A model generated the notes under the pieces. It was not told where the DNA came from, ran no database searches, and saw nothing but the letters and a program-made list of their open reading frames with translations. Positions 33,254-41,782 of a DNA stretch of 64,000 bases are shown piece after piece. Both the position numbers and the translations under genes were made by a program. The DNA is from Streptomyces sp. STR69 (lineage in GTDB: Bacteria > Actinomycetota > Actinomycetes > Streptomycetales > Streptomycetaceae). Every line of letters starts with the position of its first letter. Within the stretch, counting starts at the first letter, position 1. The DNA lies in the NCBI RefSeq assembly GCF_024519455.1, contig NZ_JALJRY010000001.1, forward strand, positions 481,253 through 545,252. Reading direction: 5' to 3'.

Positions 33254-34336
33254 CTACTTCGTGTTGACGGTGATCTTGCCGGCGATGATGTCCGCCTTCG
33301 CCTTGTCCACCGCGGCGACGGCGGCCGTCATGGCCTTGTACTTCGGGTTGGTGTCGGAGAAGCCGACGCCGTCGTTGTCGAGGCCGTAGCGGACGACACC
33401 GGTCTTGGGCTTGCCCTCGTACACGGACTTCACCAGGTCGTAGACGGCGCCGCCGACGTTCTTGAGCGCCGAGCCGAGGATGGCGTCCTTGTACTTGGCC
33501 AGCGCCGCCTGCTCGTACTGGTCGGAGTCCACGCCGATGGCCCAGATGCCCTTGGCGGAGGCCTCGGAGATGACGCCCTGGCCGGAGAGACCGGCGGCGG
33601 CGTAGATGACGTCCGCGCCCGCGTCGATCTGGCCGCTCGCCGCGTCCTTGCCCTTGTCGGGGCTGGAGAAGCCACCCTGGGCCGCGGTCTGCGTCAGGTA
33701 CTGCGACTCGATCTTGATGCTCGGGTTGACGGACTTGGCGCCCTGGTCGAAGCCCGCTTCAAACTTGTGGATGAGGGGGACGTCCACGCCGCCGATGAAG
33801 CCGATGTGGTTCTTCTTGGTCGCCTTGGCCGCGGCGACGCCCGCGAGGTAGGAGGACTGCTCCTCGTGGAAGACGAGGTCGGCCACGTTGGCGGCCTTGT
33901 CCTGCTCGTCGTCGATGATGCCGAACGTGATGTTCGGGAACTTCGCGGCGGCCTCCTTGACGGCGGGGGCGTAGGCGAAGCCGACGCCGATGACCGGGTT
34001 GTAGCCGGCCGTGGCGAGGCTCTCCAGGCGCTGCACCTTGTCCGCGTCGGACTCGTTGTCCTGCGGCTCGATGTCGCGGCCGGAGATGTTGAACTCCTTC
34101 TCGGCCTTCTGGAAACCGGCGTAGGCCGCGTCGTTGAAGGACTGGTCGCCCTTGCCGCCGACGTCGTAGGCGAGGCCGATGCCCTTGCCGGTGTACTTGC
34201 CGGACGAGGACGACGAACTGTCGGTGGCCTTGTCGGCATCCTTGCTGGAGCTACCGCAGGCGGTGGCCGCGAGGGCGATGACCGTGACGGCCACCGCTGC
34301 TTGGGAGAACTTCGTCCTCCGAGATGTCTGACGCAC
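33254..34336 (-). CDS. BMP family nucleoside-binding lipoprotein (paralogue)
   Basis: A 360-residue BMP-family binding lipoprotein, closely similar to the one at 31787-32848 over its whole mature part (shared GKGDQSFNDAAYAG, EPQDNESDADKVQRLE, GFIGGVDVPLIHKF and WAIGVDSDQY). Lipobox ATAC is followed by a Ser/Asp/Lys linker. The GTG at 34336 is preferred because AAGGAG lies eight bases upstream; another GTG at 34345 abuts the ribosome-binding site. It has its own operator/promoter. The pair probably arose by tandem duplication and may differ in nucleoside preference. Confidence 0.92.
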   Translation of the reverse strand: MRQTSRRTKFSQAAVAVTVIALAATACGSSSKDADKATDSSSSSSGKYTGKGIGLAYDVGGKGDQSFNDAAYAGFQKAEKEFNISGRDIEPQDNESDADKVQRLESLATAGYNPVIGVGFAYAPAVKEAAAKFPNITFGIIDDEQDKAANVADLVFHEEQSSYLAGVAAAKATKKNHIGFIGGVDVPLIHKFEAGFDQGAKSVNPSIKIESQYLTQTAAQGGFSSPDKGKDAASGQIDAGADVIYAAAGLSGQGVISEASAKGIWAIGVDSDQYEQAALAKYKDAILGSALKNVGGAVYDLVKSVYEGKPKTGVVRYGLDNDGVGFSDTNPKYKAMTAAVAAVDKAKADIIAGKITVNTK

Positions 34337-34418
34337 AGCAAGCACTCCTTCGTCCCCACGGCACCGTTATCGGACCGCTTCCCCAAGCCGCCGCCACTGT
34401 GGCGATTTCCGCGCACAG

Positions 34419-34430
34419 TAACGCGCGTAG
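34419..34430. promoter_or_regulatory. Putative nucleoside-regulon operator, BMP gene at 33254-34336
   Basis: TAACGCGCGTAG, identical to the site at 32904-32915. On the minus strand it merges with a TACTGT -10 box. The transcript would have an untranslated leader of about 70 bases. Confidence 0.6.
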
Positions 34431-34570
34431 ACGAGGAGGGGAACGGGGTTTCTCCGTGCCGTTACCGGATCGTGCCGCCGCCGCGTTACGTTCACGCGCC
34501 GGTGGTTACACCCGGGTGACACAAGGGGACGTAGGGGTACCGAACGGGCACCCCTACCGCCCCCTCCCGG

Positions 34571-35800
34571 TCAGAGTGCCGCGTTGATCAGGGCGGCGGC
34601 GGTGAACAGCTCCACGCCGGCCGTGATCGCGGACTCGTCGGCGTCGAAGTCGCCCTGGTGGAGATCCCGTACGGTCCGCTCCCCCGGTGTGCGCACGCCC
34701 AGCCGGGCCATGGCGCCCGGCACGTGCTCCAGATACCAGGAGAAGTCCTCGCCGCCCAGGCTCTGCTCGGTGTCCTCGACGGAGAGCGGGCCCCGGCGCG
34801 CGACCATGGCATCCCGCAGCAGCTCGGTGACGAGCGCGTCGTTGACGACGGGCGGCACCCCGCGCACGTAGTTGATCACGGTCTTGGCCCGGTGCAGCCC
34901 GGCGACCTCGTCGATCGCCGCGTGCACGATGTCGGGCGCCCGCCGCCACGCGTCGAGATCGAGACACCGTACGGTGCCCGACAGCTCGGCGTGCTGCGGG
35001 ATGACGTTGGGCGCGTGGCCGGACTCGATCCGCCCCCAGGTCACGGAGACCCCGCTCCGCGCGTCCATCCGGCGGGCGACGAGCGCGGGCACGTCGGTGG
35101 CGACCCGGGCGGCGGCGGTCACCAGGTCGGTGGTGAGATGCGGCCGGGCCGTGTGCCCGCCCGGCCCGTCGAGGGAGACTTCGAGCCGATCGCAGGCGGA
35201 GGTGATGGGCCCCACCCGCAACCCGATCTTCCCGCTGTCCACCTTGGGATCGCAGTGCACGGCGATGATCCGCCCCACTCCCTCCAGCACCCCGCACTCG
35301 ATGGCGTCGGCGGCACCGCCGGGCAGGATCTCCTCGGCGGGCTGGAAGAGCAGCCGCACCGGCCGGGGCAGCAGCCCCTGCTCGTGCAGCCGGGCCAGCA
35401 CGAGACCGGCGCCCAGCACCACGGTGGTGTGCACGTCGTGGCCGCAGGCGTGGGCGCGGTCGGGCACGGTGGAGCGGTACGCGCAGTCACTCTTCGTGTC
35501 CGGGATGGGCAGGGCGTCGATGTCGGCGCGCAGCGCGAGCACGGGTACGCCGCTGTCGCGCGGCCCGATGTCACAGACGAGGCCGGTCCCGATGGCGAGA
35601 ACACGCGGTTCGAGACCGGCCTGTTCCAGCCGGGCCTTGATCGCGGCGGTGGTCCGGAACTCCTGATTGCCCAGCTCGGGATGCATGTGCAAGTCCCGGC
35701 GGAACGCGACGAGTTCGGCCCGCAGGGCCTCCGGCAGGGTGCCCGGAAGCACATTCCCGACGGATTCTGCCTCGGACTCCGCCTCGGACTCTGGTGACAT
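34571..35800 (-). CDS. M20 family amidohydrolase
   Basis: A 409-residue metal-dependent amidohydrolase of the M20D type (aminoacylase/IAA-amino-acid hydrolase/N-acyl-L-amino-acid amidohydrolase). Visible motifs are RRDLHMHPELG, LALRADIDALPI, HACGHDVHTT (metal-binding His and Asp), QPAEEILPGGA (catalytic Glu) and GGEDFSWYL. The ATG at 35800 has GAGGG about eleven bases upstream; a GTG at 35812 is also in frame. The N-terminus includes a short Ser/Glu/Ala repeat. It should release an amino acid or amine from an acylated substrate; the substrate is unknown. Confidence 0.85.
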   Translation of the reverse strand: MSPESEAESEAESVGNVLPGTLPEALRAELVAFRRDLHMHPELGNQEFRTTAAIKARLEQAGLEPRVLAIGTGLVCDIGPRDSGVPVLALRADIDALPIPDTKSDCAYRSTVPDRAHACGHDVHTTVVLGAGLVLARLHEQGLLPRPVRLLFQPAEEILPGGAADAIECGVLEGVGRIIAVHCDPKVDSGKIGLRVGPITSACDRLEVSLDGPGGHTARPHLTTDLVTAAARVATDVPALVARRMDARSGVSVTWGRIESGHAPNVIPQHAELSGTVRCLDLDAWRRAPDIVHAAIDEVAGLHRAKTVINYVRGVPPVVNDALVTELLRDAMVARRGPLSVEDTEQSLGGEDFSWYLEHVPGAMARLGVRTPGERTVRDLHQGDFDADESAITAGVELFTAAALINAAL

Positions 35801-36051
35801 CAATTGCTTCACCCTCTGAAGGGTAGGGCGCCCGGGTGGTCAACTGACCCTCGATCAACAAAAGTTCAACCCGTTAGTCGAAGAAAATCTGACCGTCGGC
35901 CGCATAGCTGCTCGCGGAGATGGGTACGCTTCCCGCTTCTTCTGGGATACCACGCCTCACCACAGCACAGCTTGAACCGTCCGTATCGCGGAATCCTCAC
36001 CACCACGCGACGCTACGGCTACACGGTGTGACCTTGGTAGGGTCCGCCGAC

Positions 36052-36735
36052 GTGACCGACTCGAACGCGGACGCACCCGCGGATTTCATAGAGGCCACCC
36101 GTTCCTCCTACGACGCGATCGCCCCCGCGTACAGCGCGGAACACCCCGACGGCCTCGGCGACGGCCCCCTCGAAACAGCCGTGCTGACCGCCTTCGCCGA
36201 CCTCGTCCGCGCGGCGGCGCCCGAGGCCCCGGTGGCCGACGTGGGCAGCGGCCCCGGCTATGTGACGGCACGCCTGAACGCCCTCGGCCTCCCGGCCTTC
36301 GGCATCGACATCTCCCCGCACATGGTGGCGCTGGCCCGCGAGGCACATCCCCAACTCCGGTTCGAGGTCGGCTCGATGACGTCCCTGGACGTACCGGACG
36401 CGACACTGGGCGGCATCATCGCCCTCTACTCCACGATCCACATCCCGGACACCGAACTACCCGGCGTCTTCGAGGAGTTCCGCAGGGCCCTACGACCGGG
36501 CGGCCAGATCCTCCTCGCCTTCCAGGCCTCGGAAGGCGAACACATCCACATGACGGAGCGCTACGGCCTGGACATCTCGCTCGACTACTACTTCCGCACT
36601 CCGGCGGAGGTGGCCGGTTTCCTCACCGGGGCGGACCTGACCCTGGACGCACAGGTCCGGATGGAGCCACGGGGGACGCAGAAGTGGGGGCGGGCTTTCG
36701 CGCTGGCTCACAAGCCTGGGGAGGCGGCTGGGTAG
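36052..36735 (+). CDS. SAM-dependent methyltransferase (class I)
   Basis: A 227-residue class I methyltransferase. SAM-binding motif I is VADVGSGPGYV at about 61-71, with the following acidic residue in GIDIS, and the motif-4 region IIALYSTIH. The GTG at 36052 is favoured because TAGGGT lies eight bases upstream and the family similarity begins shortly after. Methyl acceptor unknown. It lies alone between the divergent amidohydrolase gene and a convergent glycopolymer gene. Confidence 0.82.
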   Translation: MTDSNADAPADFIEATRSSYDAIAPAYSAEHPDGLGDGPLETAVLTAFADLVRAAAPEAPVADVGSGPGYVTARLNALGLPAFGIDISPHMVALAREAHPQLRFEVGSMTSLDVPDATLGGIIALYSTIHIPDTELPGVFEEFRRALRPGGQILLAFQASEGEHIHMTERYGLDISLDYYFRTPAEVAGFLTGADLTLDAQVRMEPRGTQKWGRAFALAHKPGEAAG

Positions 36736-36792
36736 GGGGCGCCTCAGGAAACGGACCCCGAGGCGGCCTGATCCCCACCCCCCGCCCCCGCC

Positions 36793-37881
36793 CTACGCCG
36801 CCGTGACCGCCGACAACCGATGCACGTCCTTCGCCGTCCCCGTGACCCCCGACAGGAACCCCTGTGCCCGAGGCGAGGCGTTCTCCGTCAGCCAGGCGGG
36901 GTCGATGTCGCAGACCGCGACCCGGACCTCCGTACCGACCAGGGCCAGCGGCAAGGTGTGCACGACCGTCGAGGGAAAGCTCAGGACCGTACGGCCGATC
37001 GGCCCCCGGCGGGCGATCAACTCCAGTGGAAGGTCCGGGCGGACGATCTCCAGGCCCGTCTCGACCGCCAACCGGTGCAGCTTCTCGGTGCTTTCCCTCC
37101 GATGGGCGAAGTACCGCGTCGCGCCGTGGGTCTTGGCGAGGGCGGTGACGGCCTCCACGTAGCGGTCGGCGTCCACCACGCCCGTCTCGACGAGGGACGT
37201 GCCGACCATGTCGGCGCCCTTCGTGATGCGGGGCGGGCCGAAGGTGGCGCGGGTCCAGGCGAACTCGTTCGCCGTGATCGTGACGCCCTCGGGAGTCTCC
37301 TCGATCGGCATGGAGGAGAAGATCTCCACCTTGCGGCGGGGGCTGGGGGTCAGGCGGCGGCGGGCCGAGGACGACACCGGGGCGAAGATCAGGTCGCGAG
37401 GGCCCGGTCGGCCGCCCTTGCGGTGCCAGCGCACCAGGCGTTCGCCGCTGGCCAGTTGGGCTACGAACTCCATTGTCGCCGTGCCGTCGTCGACCACCAC
37501 CAGGTCGCGTGCCCTGGTGATCGTCAGCAGCAACTGCACGTACCGCGAGAACGGGTCGCCCATGACGATCCGGTCCGCCTTGCGGAGGAGTCGGGTCAGG
37601 CCGCCGATGGTCTGGAAGGGGGCCGCGGGTCCGCCCCGCGCCTCCTCCCAGCGCACGGTGTGGCCCTCGTCGCGGGCGAGGTCGGCCATGCGGCGCAGCT
37701 GGCCGCGGGTCATCGGGTCGGTCGGCGACAGGACCACGAGGGTGAGCCCCCCGCCGGGTGCCTCCTCGGCCCGGGGCGCACGGAGGTGCGCCCACTCCAG
37801 CACGTTCAGCAGCTGTACCGGACTCTCCACGAACGCGAGAGTGTGGGGGGTGAGGCCGGCTTTGCCGGCGTGGGGGCTCAT
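36793..37881 (-). CDS. GT52-like glycosyltransferase/surface polysaccharide protein
   Basis: A 362-residue protein whose N-terminus, LAFVESPVQLLNVLEW, matches the start of GT52 (lipooligosaccharide sialyltransferase-type) enzymes. Later segments VMGDPFSRYVQLL, VVVDDGTATMEF and AHRRESTEKLHRL are consistent with a GT-B fold; the last resembles the HPR-type CMP-sugar binding motif. It is the last gene of the minus-strand nonulosonate operon, 60 bases after the synthase gene, so it probably transfers a CMP-activated nonulosonate to a surface polymer. The acceptor is unknown. Confidence 0.65.
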   Translation of the reverse strand: MSPHAGKAGLTPHTLAFVESPVQLLNVLEWAHLRAPRAEEAPGGGLTLVVLSPTDPMTRGQLRRMADLARDEGHTVRWEEARGGPAAPFQTIGGLTRLLRKADRIVMGDPFSRYVQLLLTITRARDLVVVDDGTATMEFVAQLASGERLVRWHRKGGRPGPRDLIFAPVSSSARRRLTPSPRRKVEIFSSMPIEETPEGVTITANEFAWTRATFGPPRITKGADMVGTSLVETGVVDADRYVEAVTALAKTHGATRYFAHRRESTEKLHRLAVETGLEIVRPDLPLELIARRGPIGRTVLSFPSTVVHTLPLALVGTEVRVAVCDIDPAWLTENASPRAQGFLSGVTGTAKDVHRLSAVTAA

Positions 37882-37941
37882 TGTCGTACGACCGTCCCGT
37901 GACCGTAAGTGACGCTGGCGCTGGCGCTTAATGGCTCAGCC

Positions 37942-38880
37942 TCAGACCGAGACCGGCTCGCCCGCCGCCGCGGCGATCTCCGCCTCGGCGACCACGCCGT
38001 TGACGCGGCGCAGCTTCTTCATCGGGCCGAGCTCCGAGTCGTAGACCTTCTTGACGCCGTCGCCGAGGGAGGCCTCGATGGTGCGGATGTCGCGGACGAG
38101 GCGGGTCAGGCCCTGCGGCTCGACGGAGGCGGCCTGGTCCGAGCCCCACATGGCGCGGTCGAGGGTGATGTGACGCTCGACGAACGTGGCGCCCAGGGCG
38201 ACCGCGGCGAGGGTGGTCTGCAGGCCCGTCTCGTGGCCGGAGTAGCCGATCGGGACGTTGGGGTACTCGGCCTGGAGGGTGTTGATGACGCGGAGGTTGA
38301 GCTCCTCGGCCTGCGCCGGGTAGGTCGAAGTGGCGTGGCACATCAGGATGTTGTCCGAGCCGAGGACCTCGACCGCGTGGCGGATCTGCTTCGGCGTCGA
38401 CATGCCGGTGGAGAGGATGACCGTGCGGCCGGTCGCGCGGAGCGAGCGCAGGAGCTCGTCGTCCGTGAGGGACGCGGAGGCGACCTTGTGGGCCGGGACG
38501 TCGAACTTCTCCAGGAAGGCGACGGCCTCGGTGTCCCACGGGGAGGCGAACCAGTCGATGTTCTTGCTCTTGGCGTAGTCGTCGATCTGGCGGTACTCGT
38601 CCTCGCCGAACTCCACACGGTGGCGGTAGTCGATGTAGGTCATGCGGCCCCAGGGGGTGTCCCGCTCGATGTCCCACTGGTCGCGCGGGGTGCAGATCTC
38701 CGGGGTGCGCTTCTGGAACTTGACGGCGTCGCAGCCGGCCTCGGCGGCGGCGTCGATCAGCTTGAAGGCGTTCTCCAGCTCACCGTTGTGGTTGATGCCG
38801 ATCTCGCCGACGACGTAGACGGGGTGGCCGGGGCCTGCGGTCTTCGAACCGAACTGGCGCAGACGGGAGTTGTTGCTCAT
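37942..38880 (-). CDS. Nonulosonate (N-acetylneuraminate/Kdn-type) synthase
   Basis: A 312-residue NeuB-family enzyme that condenses phosphoenolpyruvate with a hexose or hexosamine (or its 6-phosphate) to a nine-carbon keto acid. The barrel motifs EIGINHNGELENAFKLID, DAVKFQKR, FASPWD, LSTGMST, HATSTYP and IGYSGHETG are intact. Unlike the E. coli and Neisseria enzymes it lacks the C-terminal antifreeze-like (SAF) domain, ending shortly after the barrel. The start is ATG 38880. The next gene upstream encodes a CMP-transferase fused to a phosphatase, which suggests a 9-phosphate product as in Kdn synthesis. Confidence 0.88.
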   Translation of the reverse strand: MSNNSRLRQFGSKTAGPGHPVYVVGEIGINHNGELENAFKLIDAAAEAGCDAVKFQKRTPEICTPRDQWDIERDTPWGRMTYIDYRHRVEFGEDEYRQIDDYAKSKNIDWFASPWDTEAVAFLEKFDVPAHKVASASLTDDELLRSLRATGRTVILSTGMSTPKQIRHAVEVLGSDNILMCHATSTYPAQAEELNLRVINTLQAEYPNVPIGYSGHETGLQTTLAAVALGATFVERHITLDRAMWGSDQAASVEPQGLTRLVRDIRTIEASLGDGVKKVYDSELGPMKKLRRVNGVVAEAEIAAAAGEPVSV

Positions 38881-38894
38881 GACAGCGGGTTTCC

Positions 38895-40211
38895 TTACTT
38901 GGTGAGGGAATCGAGAGAGGGGCCGAGGATCCAGCTGGCGATCTCTCGGACAGCGCCGTCGCCACCGGGCACGGTGGTGACCGCGCGTGCGGCGCCGCGT
39001 ACGACGTCGTGGGCGCTCGCGACCGCCACGGGCCAGCCCACGAGGGCGAAGCACGGGAGGTCGTTGACGTCGTTGCCGACGTAGAGCACGCGCTCCGGCG
39101 CGATGCCCTGCTCCTCGCACCACTGCTTGAGTGCGAGGTCCTTCCGGTCGATGCCGTGCAGGACCGGGAGTTGGAGCTTCCGGGCCCGGGCGGCGACGAC
39201 CGGGTTCTGCTCCGAGGACAGGATCAGCATCTTCAGGCCGGTCTTGCGCAGCGCCGCGATGCCGAGGCCGTCTCCGCGGTGCACGGAGACGAACTCCCGT
39301 CCGTCGGAATCGATCAGCACCCTGTCGTCGGTCTGGGTGCCGTCGAAGTCGAGTACGACCGCGTCGATGTCGTCTGCGGTCGGGAGCGAACCGGGGCGGT
39401 CCGCGTCGAACAGCGGGGCCAACGCCCGTGCCCGCGCCAGCTCGTGGGGATCGTCGATCTCCAACACCCGGGCGGGGTCGGTCCGTACGAGTTCCGTACG
39501 GCCGAAGAAGCGGTGGCCGACCTTGCGGAAGCCGGCCGCGTCCATGCCGTAGACGGCGCCGGTCTCCAGGAAGTCCTGGGGGCGGTCCTGGCGGCGCGGG
39601 CGGAAGGACTTGTCGTGGTTGACGCCGTAACCGCCGCTGGTGACGGGCGGGTTGGCGACCTTCGTGGCGCCCCCCAGCTCACCGGTCCGCGTCGGCTCGA
39701 CGACCGTGGTGGCCTCGTCGTCCGCGTCGCGCCACACGAAGCCGTGGAAGGGGGCGACGGTGTGCGCGGTGTCGGCGCCGTTCGCGACGATCGCGTTGAC
39801 GATGCCGTCGACGTCCTCGCGGACGATGAAGGGGCTGGTGCACTGCACGAGCAGGACCACGTCGACGGCCGCGCCGTGCAGCGCCTCATGGGCGTCCATC
39901 GCGTGCAGGACGGCAGCCTCGGAGGTCGCCGTGTCGCCGGCGATGGCGGCGGGGCGCAGCACGACCTCGGCGCCGGCCTGGCGGGCCGCGGCGGCGATGG
40001 CCTGGTCGTCGGTGGAGACCACCACGTCGGTGACCAGTCGGCTGGCGCGGCACTCGCGCACGGCGCGGGCCACCAGCGGCACTCCGCCGACGGGGGCGAG
40101 GTTCTTGGCGGGGACGCCCTTGGAGCCGCCGCGCGCGGGGATCACCGCGAGCACCCGGCGCACCGAAGCGCCTTGACCTGCTTGCGAGTTGGACATGGGC
40201 TCTACTCCCAT
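38895..40211 (-). CDS. CMP-nonulosonate synthetase fused to HAD phosphatase
   Basis: A 438-residue two-domain protein. Residues about 15-245 are an acylneuraminate cytidylyltransferase: VIPARGGSKGVPAKN is the CTP-binding motif, followed by VQCTSPF. Residues about 275-435 are a KdsC-like HAD phosphatase with nucleophile motif VVLDFDGTQTDD, LILSSEQNP and VGNDVNDLPCF. Together they could dephosphorylate a nonulosonate-9-phosphate and activate it with CTP. Two starts have good ribosome sites: ATG 40211 (AAGGAG, eight bases) and ATG 40196 (GGAG, eight bases). It lies 14 bases before the synthase gene. Confidence 0.88.
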   Translation of the reverse strand: MGVEPMSNSQAGQGASVRRVLAVIPARGGSKGVPAKNLAPVGGVPLVARAVRECRASRLVTDVVVSTDDQAIAAAARQAGAEVVLRPAAIAGDTATSEAAVLHAMDAHEALHGAAVDVVLLVQCTSPFIVREDVDGIVNAIVANGADTAHTVAPFHGFVWRDADDEATTVVEPTRTGELGGATKVANPPVTSGGYGVNHDKSFRPRRQDRPQDFLETGAVYGMDAAGFRKVGHRFFGRTELVRTDPARVLEIDDPHELARARALAPLFDADRPGSLPTADDIDAVVLDFDGTQTDDRVLIDSDGREFVSVHRGDGLGIAALRKTGLKMLILSSEQNPVVAARARKLQLPVLHGIDRKDLALKQWCEEQGIAPERVLYVGNDVNDLPCFALVGWPVAVASAHDVVRGAARAVTTVPGGDGAVREIASWILGPSLDSLTK

Positions 40212-40273
40212 GGGATGTGCTCCTTGAGCGGAAGTCTTGGTGTGCGCGGCTGTGGCGTTCGCGGCTCTGGCGT

Positions 40274-41584
40274 TCACAGCTCCCCCATCCGGCGGATGAC
40301 GGGCGCCACGCGCTGCACGCCGTGGCGGTAGGCGCCGCGCGCGGCCCGGCGCACGATCTGCCGGACGGGTCCCGGCGCCTTGTCGGCGGCCGGGGCGCCG
40401 GGCAGCGGGGTGCCGTCCGGGCCGAGGTGGTGGCGGGCGAGGATGCCGGGCAGATAGCCGGGGGCGGTCTCGGGCGTGTAGTAGGGGGTGAGGGCGGGCA
40501 TGTCGCCGCCGGCCAGGAGCTTGGCGATGCGCTCCCGGGCCGCGTCGAAGGCCGTCTCGTAGGAGCCGTCGGCCAGCACCCCCTGCCGGGCCACCCACTC
40601 CGCGTCCGGCACCGGCTTGTACCCGGCGTCGAGCTGCTCCCAGGAGGCGAGGCACCCGGAGCCCACGAAGTGGTGGTTGCCGAGCCCCTCGCGAATGCCG
40701 AGGTCGGTCAGCACGACGGTGGGGATACGGCGGTGCAGGGACTCCAGGGCGGCCGTCGAGCTGATGGTCACCAGGAGGTCGGTGCGGTCGAGCACCTCGC
40801 CCATGTGCCCGTACACCAGGCTGAAGTTGGCGGGCAGGTCCTTGCCCTGGACCAGCTTCTGGTAGGGCAACTCCTCGATGTGCGTGGTGTGTTCGCCGGG
40901 CTTGGAGCGCAGCTTGAGCAGCACCTCGCGGTTCGGGTGGAACCGTGCGTGCTGGATGGCCCGGTCGAGCAGGTAGTTGCGGTCCCTGCGGTTGTCCGGC
41001 ACCGAGGGCTGCACCGCGAAGACGACCGTGTACGGGTCGTGCTCACCGGTGTAGGCGTCCCCGCCGAGGAACGGCAGGGCGACCTCGGTGACCGCCGAGG
41101 AGTCGGCGCCGACCCCGTCGTAGACCTCGCGGAAACGGTCCGCGTCCTGACGGGAGTTGGCGAGGACGAGGTCCGCGCCGTGCCGCAGTAGCAGGCCGTC
41201 GGCGAGCTTCTCGTATACGACTCCGACGTAGCCGGTGACGACGACGGGCCGCTCGGCGCGTCCGTGCCAGGTCCGTGCCAGGCCGTGCAGCATCGCCTGG
41301 ACCCCGCCGCCCACGAGGGAGAGAACGAGGATGTCGTACGACTCCTGTTCCATGGCGCGCAGGAACTCGACGGCGGTCACCTCGCGGAGGGAGTCCGCGG
41401 TGACGCCGACTTCCTTCAGCTGGCGGGCTGTTGGGGTGGCACGACCCCGCAGGAGGTATCCGTCCAAAGAGATGTCCGAATTCGGCGGAGCGATGCGGTT
41501 CGCGGTGAGCGAGCCCCATTTCCACCGGGTGTCGGAATCCGCGAGGACGGCTACTCGCAGGGTCTGCGTTGCACTTGCTGGCAC
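40274..41584 (-). CDS. Putative glycosyltransferase (GT-B-like, DUF6716 type)
   Basis: A 436-residue protein with a GT-B-like layout: an N-terminal Rossmann-like region beginning RVAVLADSDTRWKWG and a C-terminal half with HPNREVLLKLRSKPGEH and LLVTISSTAALESL, the latter typical of the nucleotide-sugar-binding site of polysialyl/CDP-glycerol-like transferases. GTG 41584 follows a TAGCGT -10 by seven bases; a TTG at 41623 is less likely. First gene of the minus-strand nonulosonate operon and divergent from the GT2 gene. The exact sugar and acceptor are unknown. Confidence 0.68.
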   Translation of the reverse strand: MPASATQTLRVAVLADSDTRWKWGSLTANRIAPPNSDISLDGYLLRGRATPTARQLKEVGVTADSLREVTAVEFLRAMEQESYDILVLSLVGGGVQAMLHGLARTWHGRAERPVVVTGYVGVVYEKLADGLLLRHGADLVLANSRQDADRFREVYDGVGADSSAVTEVALPFLGGDAYTGEHDPYTVVFAVQPSVPDNRRDRNYLLDRAIQHARFHPNREVLLKLRSKPGEHTTHIEELPYQKLVQGKDLPANFSLVYGHMGEVLDRTDLLVTISSTAALESLHRRIPTVVLTDLGIREGLGNHHFVGSGCLASWEQLDAGYKPVPDAEWVARQGVLADGSYETAFDAARERIAKLLAGGDMPALTPYYTPETAPGYLPGILARHHLGPDGTPLPGAPAADKAPGPVRQIVRRAARGAYRHGVQRVAPVIRRMGEL

Positions 41585-41782
41585 ACCGAAGACGCTAGGA
41601 AGCGATTCCGTTGTTCGGCCCAACCAGAAGGCAACAGACGGTTAACAGCACACCGCTGAATGGCGAATCAGGGCGCCCGCGGCGCGAAAACCTGGCCGCT
41701 TCATAGGTTCGCCACGCGCCGTTCATCCAATATCAAGGTGAAGGTAAAGACGGATGACGGGCCGCCGCCTAACGTCATCTGC

